In this document: positions 6,286 to 10,342 of the stretch, piece by piece
Layout: the number at the start of each line of letters is the position of its first letter
Position numbering within the stretch: position 1 is the stretch's first letter
Source of the DNA: a bacterium
GTDB lineage: Bacteria > Cyanobacteriota > Vampirovibrionia > Gastranaerophilales > UBA9971
NCBI GenBank assembly: GCA_037147175.1
Contig: JBAWVS010000066.1
Coordinates: 1 to 10,342 of the forward strand
Reading direction: 5' to 3'
Length of the DNA stretch: 10,342 bases
Notes under the pieces: model-generated
What the model saw: only the letters and a program-made list of their open reading frames with translations
The model's database searches: none
Told to the model about the DNA's origin: nothing
Made by a program: the position numbers and the translations under genes

Positions 6286-6319
6286 TTGACTTTTTGTTAA
6301 TTAATGTAAATACTATAAT
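6286..6319 (+). promoter_or_regulatory. Candidate promoter for the Abi_2 leader / small RNA
   Basis: TTGACT (6286-6291) is a good -35. TACTATAAT (6311-6319) supplies a -10 as TACTAT (19-bp spacer) or the perfect TATAAT (6314-6319, 22-bp spacer). The spacing is long, so strength is uncertain. Transcription would begin near 6326, at the foot of the hairpin. Confidence 0.45.
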
Positions 6320-6325
6320 TAATAG

Positions 6326-6374
6326 TACCTGCCGAGCCTCTTCAAGAATGCTAAAATTGGCGGGTCTTCTTTTT
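6326..6374 (+). ncRNA. Candidate small RNA (possible RNA antitoxin) upstream of Abi_2
   Basis: ACCTGCCGA (6327-6335) pairs over its whole length with TTGGCGGGT (6357-6365). This 9-bp stem (two G-U pairs) has a 21-nt loop and is followed by CTTCTTTTT (6366-6374), an intrinsic terminator. With a promoter ending about 7 nt before the stem, this reads as an independent RNA of about 50 nt, ending 30 nt before the Abi_2 start codon. AbiF-type Abi_2 genes are reported to be stably associated with a conserved non-coding RNA acting as antitoxin, so position and form fit. It could instead be a transcription attenuator in the Abi_2 leader. Sequence match to the published RNA family could not be tested. 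Confidence 0.45.
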
Positions 6375-6403
6375 ATAATGGGTTTATAGCTGGTGAATCA
6401 CAA

Positions 6404-7264
6404 ATGAAAAAATTTGATAAAAAATCTCTTGATTATAGCGAACAAATTGAACTCTTAAAAACCAGAGGTTTAATAATTGAGAATGAACAAGAAGCGATAA
6501 ATTTTCTAAAATATACTAATTACTATCGTTTATCTTCCTATATGCGGCATTATCAGATAAATTCAAACCACGAGTTTAAAGAGGAGACTACCTTTAACGA
6601 TATTAAAAACTTGTATTGCTTTGATAGAGAGTTGAAATATTTAACATTTAAATATATTAAACAGATAGAAATAGCTGTTAGAGCTGTTTTTTCTCATAAT
6701 ATGACTACAAATTATGGTTCTCATTGGTTTTATTATGATAAATGCTTCTATAATTCAAATGACCAACAGGCTTTTCTTGGGATAATAAAAAATGAAATAA
6801 AGTACAATGATAAATATAAGGAAACTTTTATAAAATATTATTACCAAAAGTATAATGAACCTGATTTACCGCCATTTTGGATGGCAATTGAAGTTTTTTC
6901 CATAGGAAATTTGTCTAAAGCCTTGTCTAAAATAAAAGATAATGACGGTAAGCAAATAGCAAAAATTTTTAACATTCCTTTCAATCTTTTAAAAAGTTGG
7001 CTTCACTCTTTAACAACTGTAAGGAATATAGCTGCTCATCATTCCAGATTATGGAATAGAAAATTTACTATTGCACCAAAAAAACACTTTAATTTTAGTT
7101 ATCATACTGAATACAACCAAAATAGCTTTTACGCTCATGCAATAATCATCGAGTTTTTATTAAAGCAGATTACTCCTGATAATCAATGGAAATCTTTATT
7201 GAAAGAACTTTTTATAAAATATAAAGTTGACCCGATTAATTTAGGATTTCCAGCAGAATGGTAA
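6404..7264 (+). CDS. Abi_2 family (AbiD/AbiF-like) abortive-infection HEPN protein
   Basis: A 286-aa protein of normal length for Abi_2. N-terminal YSEQIELLKTRGL (11-23), the helical NFLKYTNYYRLSSYMR segment (33-48) and FDRELKYLTFKYIKQIEIAVR (73-93) are family hallmarks. The HEPN-type R-x4-H active-site motif is R207-N-I-A-A-H212, inside the conserved RNIAAHHSRLWNR block (207-219). It is intact, so the protein is predicted to be a functional RNase toxin. Family members give abortive infection against phages, and AbiF relatives act as toxins with RNA antitoxins and are proposed ancestors of Cas13. A GGTGA motif (6392-6396) lies 7 nt before ATG. The gene stands alone, without a protein antitoxin beside it, and is preceded by a promoter and a hairpin RNA candidate. 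Which Abi_2 subgroup it belongs to is inferred. Confidence 0.88.
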   Translation: MKKFDKKSLDYSEQIELLKTRGLIIENEQEAINFLKYTNYYRLSSYMRHYQINSNHEFKEETTFNDIKNLYCFDRELKYLTFKYIKQIEIAVRAVFSHNMTTNYGSHWFYYDKCFYNSNDQQAFLGIIKNEIKYNDKYKETFIKYYYQKYNEPDLPPFWMAIEVFSIGNLSKALSKIKDNDGKQIAKIFNIPFNLLKSWLHSLTTVRNIAAHHSRLWNRKFTIAPKKHFNFSYHTEYNQNSFYAHAIIIEFLLKQITPDNQWKSLLKELFIKYKVDPINLGFPAEW

Positions 7265-7290
7265 CATTTTAATTTAACTTATTTACACTT

Positions 7291-7328
7291 GTCAGAATCC
7301 CCCCGAATCGATTTTGAGGATTCTTGAC
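7291..7328. other. Hairpin 3' of the Abi_2 gene
   Basis: GTCAGAATCC (7291-7300) pairs with GGATTCTTGAC (7318-7328). This is a 10-bp stem with one bulged T and a 17-nt loop that contains the palindrome AATCGATT. No T-run follows, so it is not a standard terminator; it may protect the mRNA end or be part of an RNA. The 269-bp gap (7265-7533) otherwise shows only a second bulged hairpin (7471-7502) just ahead of the next ribosome binding site. Confidence 0.45.
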
Positions 7329-7533
7329 GAGGGAAACATTATCAAGAGTACGTAATATGCCTTAAATCGCCTGTGAGTCATGCGGGAATTAATTTCTTAT
7401 TTTCTGACATGTTCTTTATACTGTACTTGTTACAATTTTTATCAAAACCGTAAATATATTAGTTATAAATCAGCATGTTTGATTTACATTGTTTCATGGC
7501 TGTATCGTTCATGAGTAAAAAGGATTTTATAAA

Positions 7534-8241
7534 ATGAAAAAATTTGTTGTAATTTTAATCAGCGTAATTATGTTCTTCAGTAATTCCGTTAAAGCTAATG
7601 CCATTGTATTGAATTTTGATGACATTATAAAGGGCAGAGACCTTTCTGTTTGGCAGTATTCACATATAGATGGAATTTGGGATTCTGACAAAGGTACGAC
7701 ATACGGCGGGCTGGACTGGAAAAATATACTTGTTGGCAATTTTGATTATAATAAGGGTAGCGAGGAAGCAAAAAATAGGGGATATGCGAAAGCTGTCATA
7801 TCTGGACATTTTGCGGCTACCAATTTCCCTTTTGTGTATTCCGGAGAAGAAAGCTCTATTTCAAGTAATGAGCCTTTTACTTTTAATGGTGCGTATTTCG
7901 GTGTAGGAGTTGAAGTCAATCCTATTTACTTGAGCATAACTGCAACAAGAAATGATGATCTTTGGACAGAAACCAAAATATCAAAGTTAATTTATTGGAA
8001 TGAGCCACAATACATTAATTTTGATTTTAAAAATATCAACAAATTAACTTTAACGGCTTTTTACGCAAATCCCCCCATTGCTAATATATCCAGCCTTTTT
8101 CTTATGGATGATTTTACTTTTAATGAGCCTGACAGTTATACGCCGGCAACACCTGTCCCCGAATCTTCCTCAATGCTGTTAGGGTTAATGAGCGTTGGCG
8201 GTATGCTTGGATTAAGAAAGAGAAGAAAAATTGCGAGTTAA
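7534..8241 (+). CDS. PEP-CTERM sorting-domain secreted protein
   Basis: A 235-aa exported protein. Residues 1-23 are a signal peptide (MKKFVVILISVIMFF, then ANA before I24). The C-terminus is a PEP-CTERM sorting tag: VPESSS (208-213, a variant of VPEPSS), a hydrophobic stretch to about 226, then RKRRK. This tag is processed by an exosortase (EpsH family), usually in bacteria with exopolysaccharide or biofilm envelopes. The body has the beta-rich pattern common in PEP-CTERM proteins: YGGLDWKN (57-64), GYAKAVISG, FTFNGAYF (115-122), and the final LFLMDDFTFNE (188-198). No catalytic residues are apparent, so a surface or matrix role is likely. The ribosome binding site is AAAGGA, 10 nt upstream. 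The next gene follows after 5 bp. No exosortase lies in this window. Confidence 0.85.
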   Translation: MKKFVVILISVIMFFSNSVKANAIVLNFDDIIKGRDLSVWQYSHIDGIWDSDKGTTYGGLDWKNILVGNFDYNKGSEEAKNRGYAKAVISGHFAATNFPFVYSGEESSISSNEPFTFNGAYFGVGVEVNPIYLSITATRNDDLWTETKISKLIYWNEPQYINFDFKNINKLTLTAFYANPPIANISSLFLMDDFTFNEPDSYTPATPVPESSSMLLGLMSVGGMLGLRKRRKIAS

Positions 8242-8246
8242 ATATT

Positions 8247-8885
8247 ATGAATAATCAACAAGATACGGACACGGATTATTGCCAAAAATGCGGAAAGCCC
8301 AAACTTTACCCGAATAAACCTTGCCCGAATTGCAAGCATAATGAAATTTCTCTCAAAAAGGAGCCTGTTTTTTTAAAAATAATTTTAAATATTAAAAAAA
8401 TATTTTTGGGATCTAAAGACAAGAAATGCAATAAAATTAATAAAGAAACTTCCTTGGTTAAAAATATTTTTGGTAATGTGAAAATTGTTCTTCTGAAAAT
8501 AAAAAATAAACTTTTTCGTAAAAAAACAATTGTTTTTGTTGTAATTATTTTTTATTGCATATCACTCGAAAATAAAATTTATAATTTAAATAAAAAAATT
8601 GCAGATTTAGAATACGCACAAACTGTTATTATCGACAATATAGATAGTGCACAAAGTCTTGCTGAAGAAGCTAAAAATAGTTCTGAAGAGGCACAATCTA
8701 ATGCAGAGGAAGCCAGAAATAATTCAGAAGATGCACAAAATTTAGCTACTGATGCCCAAGACAGTTCAGAGAATGCACAAAATCAAGCAGACGAAGCTCG
8801 AAATAATGCGGAGGAAGCTCAAAATTTAGCAGAAGAAGCCCAGTCAAAAGCTGATGAATTGGAGCAAACAAAAGTAGATCAATAG
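8247..8885 (+). CDS. Zinc-ribbon, single-pass membrane protein with alanine-rich heptad coiled coil
   Basis: A 212-aa protein of unknown function with a clear three-part build. An N-terminal zinc ribbon has C12-x2-C15 and C26-x2-C29 (YCQKCGKPKL, then PCPNC). A lysine-rich, very basic linker follows (about 33-92). A transmembrane helix (about 93-107, TIVFVVIIFYC) precedes a C-terminal coiled coil. Residues 135-204 are ten seven-residue repeats of the form A-(Q/R/K)-x-x-(A/S)-(E/D/T)-(E/D/N), strongly acidic, with alanine or serine at the core positions. By the positive-inside rule the ribbon should be cytoplasmic and the coil outside. It starts 5 bp after the PEP-CTERM gene and has no strong ribosome binding site, so translational coupling is likely. 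A pseudogene follows 35 bp later. Confidence 0.75.
   Translation: MNNQQDTDTDYCQKCGKPKLYPNKPCPNCKHNEISLKKEPVFLKIILNIKKIFLGSKDKKCNKINKETSLVKNIFGNVKIVLLKIKNKLFRKKTIVFVVIIFYCISLENKIYNLNKKIADLEYAQTVIIDNIDSAQSLAEEAKNSSEEAQSNAEEARNNSEDAQNLATDAQDSSENAQNQADEARNNAEEAQNLAEEAQSKADELEQTKVDQ
8649..8858 (+). repeat. Ten tandem 21-bp coding repeats (heptad coil)
   Basis: Each 21-bp unit encodes one alanine-led heptad of the coiled coil; unit consensus is approximately GCACAAAATNNNGCNGAAGAA. Units differ by substitutions but keep length, so the array may expand or contract in frame. Confidence 0.7.
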
Positions 8886-8920
8886 AGGTTGAACCCAATA
8901 AACCCCGATATTAGAAATTT

Positions 8921-9345
8921 ATGAATAAAAAATATTCTTCAGTTTTACCCGCTGATTCAAATATGGGGTCCGAAGAGTATAAGGACAATATAACCGATAT
9001 TGCAGACAATTTCAATTGTCAGATTGTTAAAAAATGTCCCCGAAAACTTAAACCATGAGAAAGTCACGGGTGTAATCGGGGACAATGATAATATAACCGA
9101 TGATTCAAAGAAATTCTCTTGAAAGTAACCAGAAAGTACAAATCCCAGCCTCTCAAGAGAATAAATTTTATCTGTTGAAAGATTTTAAATGTGAAAATTC
9201 CGATGCTACTGATGCTCAGTAACTGAGCGGAAGCATCAGAACTGATAATAATATAAACGATTTTTCAGAAAAATTCAACATCGAAGGTCTTTTGATCTTG
9301 GCTATTGTTGCAAGTAATTACAGTGGAGAAAAACCTGTTATATAA
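8921..9345 (+). pseudogene. Frameshifted pseudogene with repeated DNITD-type motif
   Basis: Coding-like sequence continues across all three frames. ATG 8921 opens a 45-codon frame (MNKKYSSVLPADSNMG..., stop 9056-9058). The frame +1 beyond an A6 run (9029-9034) continues as NVPENLNHEKVTGVIGDND (to TGA 9120). A further +1 shift gives SLESNQKVQIPASQENKFY, a TAA at 9220-9222, then LSGSIRTDNNINDFSEKFN and a hydrophobic LLILAIVASNYSG ending at TAA 9343-9345. The motif DNITD..xxF recurs in each part: 8984 (DNITDIADNF), 9087 (DNITDDSKKF) and 9247 (NNINDFSEKF). This is what links the frames and argues for one decayed gene of about 140 residues, in the same direction as and close behind the coiled-coil gene. 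I do not recognise a family. Three separate small ORFs are the alternative. Confidence 0.5.
9005..9237. repeat. Cluster of four inverted repeats within the pseudogene
   Basis: Four hairpins follow one another: GACAATT/AATTGTC (9005-9011 / 9014-9020), TGTCCCCG/CGGGGACA (9035-9042 / 9077-9084), ATTCTCTTGA/TCAAGAGAAT (9113-9122 / 9153-9162), and a nested GATGCT/AGCATC (9202-9207 / 9232-9237) enclosing GCTCAGT/ACTGAGC (9214-9220 / 9222-9228). All are perfect within the arms. Confidence 0.6.
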
Positions 9346-9413
9346 ATGTATAGCGTAAAATATGCTAATAGATTTGGCGAGGACTTCACTATATTGTGGA
9401 GGCACAGGTTTTT
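9329..9413 (+). other. Long-range inverted repeat with T-run
   Basis: AAAAACCTGT (9329-9338) and ACAGGTTTTT (9404-9413) are perfect 10-base complements, and the right arm runs into a T-tract. The 65-nt interior is large for an intrinsic terminator. The interval 9346-9605 shows no convincing ORF. Confidence 0.45.
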
Positions 9414-9446
9414 TACCATAAACTAGCTAATGTAAGATTTTTCAAA

Positions 9447-9487
9447 AGGCGATAACCCTTATTGGCACGTAGCTCTCGCCTGTTTTT
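9447..9487 (+). terminator. Terminator-like hairpin in the non-coding gap
   Basis: AGGCGA (9447-9452) pairs with TCGCCT (9476-9481); the loop is 23 nt and TTTTT follows at 9483-9487. It would end transcripts coming from the coiled-coil gene or pseudogene unit, or mark the 3' end of a small RNA. Confidence 0.5.
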
Positions 9488-9512
9488 GCGAATAACGGCC
9501 AGATAGTAATGA

Positions 9513-9548
9513 GGTAAAACTCAAGGAAAATTGAGTAATATACCTTTT
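9513..9548 (+). terminator. Second terminator-like hairpin upstream of the terminase gene
   Basis: GGTA (9513-9516) / TACC (9541-9544) encloses ACTCAA (9519-9524) / TTGAGT (9531-9536) with a GGAAAA loop, followed by TTTT (9545-9548). It is directly upstream of the promoter for the next gene. Confidence 0.5.
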
Positions 9549-9573
9549 GTCGGGTAGTAAAATATGCTATAAT
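9545..9573 (+). promoter_or_regulatory. Promoter of the terminase small subunit gene
   Basis: TGCTATAAT (9565-9573) is a consensus extended -10; TTTTGT (9545-9550) or TTGTCG (9547-9552) is a weak -35. A start near 9580 gives a short leader with GGAGG at 9594-9598. Confidence 0.6.
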
Positions 9574-9605
9574 TATTCATATAAAAGAGTTATGGAGGTT
9601 TTAAA

Positions 9606-10085
9606 ATGCCAGACAATCTGAACCCAAAACAAAAGGCCTTCTGTGATGAATATCTTGCTAATGGATGCAATGCAACTAAGGCTTATTTAGTCGCGTATCC
9701 TGATTGTACTTATGATTCTGCAAGAACTTTAGCGGCTAATTTGTTGGCAAATATTGGCATAAAAAAATATCTGGATGAGCGTCTCAAAGAGGTAGATAAA
9801 TCAAATCTGCTTTCTATCAAGGAAATCCTTATAAAAGTTCAGGGTATTGCAGGTAATGAGAAAACGAAAGTAGCTGAAAAATTGAAGAGCTACGATTTAC
9901 TGCTCAAGGCTCATGGTGCATATAAAGAAAATGTTATAAATATAAACAATGCCCCTGCTAGTAATGTTGGCCCTGAAGAAGTAAAAGCTATGATCAAGGA
10001 AATTGCCGAAGAAACCAGAAAAAAATTTGAAATAAAGAAAAACGAAGCTGAGTATCAAGCTAAATGCAAAAAATGGGGTGTATAA
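9606..10085 (+). CDS. Phage terminase small subunit (Terminase_2 type)
   Basis: A 159-aa DNA-packaging protein that recognises the phage pac/cos site and partners the large ATPase-nuclease. LNPKQKAFCDEYLANGCNATKAY (5-27) is the classic opening of the Terminase_2 helix-turn-helix domain, continued by SARTLAANLLANIGIKKYLDERL (38-60). The middle (KEILIKVQGIAGNEKTKVAEKLKSYDLLLKAHGAYKE) is the oligomerisation region as in relatives, and the tail is charged and helical. The length is normal. GGAGG lies 7 nt before ATG, the best ribosome binding site in the window. No large terminase follows: the next gene is on the opposite strand. It is therefore an orphan small terminase, as in degraded prophages and in phage satellites that redirect helper packaging. 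Confidence 0.88.
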   Translation: MPDNLNPKQKAFCDEYLANGCNATKAYLVAYPDCTYDSARTLAANLLANIGIKKYLDERLKEVDKSNLLSIKEILIKVQGIAGNEKTKVAEKLKSYDLLLKAHGAYKENVININNAPASNVGPEEVKAMIKEIAEETRKKFEIKKNEAEYQAKCKKWGV

Positions 10086-10120
10086 ATCCTTTGATTTTAA
10101 TAACGGAAAGTTATTTATAC

Positions 10121-10155
10121 AAGCCGTTTTAAGCGATTTTAAATAATACCGGCTT
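10121..10155. terminator. Weak hairpin between convergent genes
   Basis: AAGCCG (10121-10126) pairs with CGGCTT (10150-10155) across an AT-rich 23-nt loop, between the terminase stop and the stop of the minus-strand partial gene. T-tracts are poor on both sides, so a bidirectional terminator is only a suggestion. Confidence 0.35.
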
Positions 10156-10342
10156 ATGTTTCTATCCCGAAATCTTCGCAAAATCCCAAAATTTCTTCTT
10201 TATCTTTTGGAATTTCAAATTTTTTATCAATTTTCGCTACAGCTTCAGCTATCAATTTTTTCATGTCTTCTTCAGCAAGATTAATAGTAAGACCAATGCA
10301 CAAGCAGCTAATTTTTAAGAATTTGGAGTAATTTGCAATAAT
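10154..10342 (-). CDS. 3' end of an unidentified minus-strand gene (partial)
   Basis: On the minus strand an open frame enters from the right edge and ends at TAA (10156-10154), giving 62 residues. The visible part is helical and charged: a hydrophobic piece with cysteines (ISCLCIGLTINLAEED), then MKKLIAEAVAKIDKKFEIP and KDKEEILGFCEDFGIET. A start at the internal ATG (10264) would give only 36 residues, so the gene most likely begins beyond the window. I do not recognise it. It is convergent with the terminase gene. Confidence 0.55.
   Translation of the reverse strand: MIANYSKFLKISCLCIGLTINLAEEDMKKLIAEAVAKIDKKFEIPKDKEEILGFCEDFGIET

Noticed and set aside
7527-7906. Alternative frames over the PEP-CTERM gene on both strands
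   Set aside because: The real frame has a signal peptide, sorting tag and ribosome binding site; the others have none.
8649-8858. CRISPR-like array
   Set aside because: The 21-bp units are contiguous, without spacers, and encode heptads in frame. No CRISPR array or cas gene is present in the window.
9026-9040. Programmed frameshift at the A6 run
   Set aside because: Further shifts and an in-frame stop at 9220 would also have to be bypassed, which points to decay rather than recoding.
9897-10181. Minus-strand open frame of 94 codons
   Set aside because: It is antisense to the terminase gene with a phenylalanine-rich translation typical of an AT-rich shadow. A different minus frame (10154-10342) looks coding instead.

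Overview
The window is AT-rich and carries Gram-negative-style secreted proteins, a PEP-CTERM sorted protein and two radical SAM enzymes with B12-binding-like N-termini. This combination suggests an uncultured low-GC member of the cyanobacterial sister lineage (Melainabacteria / Gastranaerophilales-like), but no rRNA or universal marker gene is present, so the assignment is only moderately supported.

Left part (about 1-4300, chromosomal in character). A decayed gene end is followed by a terminator. Then come two consecutive plus-strand radical SAM proteins of unknown substrate (283-1902 and 2054-3517) and a convergent alpha/beta hydrolase (3514-4281, minus) whose stop codon shares a palindromic TTAA with the second radical SAM gene.

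Middle (about 4480-5001). A good promoter drives a small secreted TRL-family protein, and a tRNA-Arg(CCG) starts 5 nt after its stop codon. This fits the family name (tRNA-associated locus). Just 3' of the tRNA lies an 11-bp tandem repeat of the kind often seen at integration sites, and gene content changes from here on.

Right part (about 5040-10342, accessory in character). It begins with divergent small genes: an unknown 99-aa protein with a strong promoter, repeated operator-like sites and its own terminator, and a 68-aa Cro/C1-type repressor. A 73-aa unknown protein follows. Next is an Abi_2 (AbiD/AbiF) HEPN protein, immediately preceded by a promoter and a short hairpin plus T-run that looks like a small RNA of about 50 nt. 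AbiF proteins are known as toxins paired with RNA antitoxins and as proposed ancestors of Cas13, so this pair is the most interesting object in the window. Downstream are a two-gene unit (PEP-CTERM protein, then a zinc-ribbon / transmembrane / alanine-heptad coiled-coil protein), a frameshifted pseudogene, a hairpin-rich non-coding stretch, an orphan phage terminase small subunit with strong translation signals, and the 3' end of an unknown minus-strand gene.

Taken together, the right part looks like a mobile island, possibly a phage remnant or a phage-satellite-like element. It has a tRNA-adjacent boundary, divergent regulators, a defence gene and a small terminase with no large terminase beside it. 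No integrase or second boundary is visible, so this remains inference.
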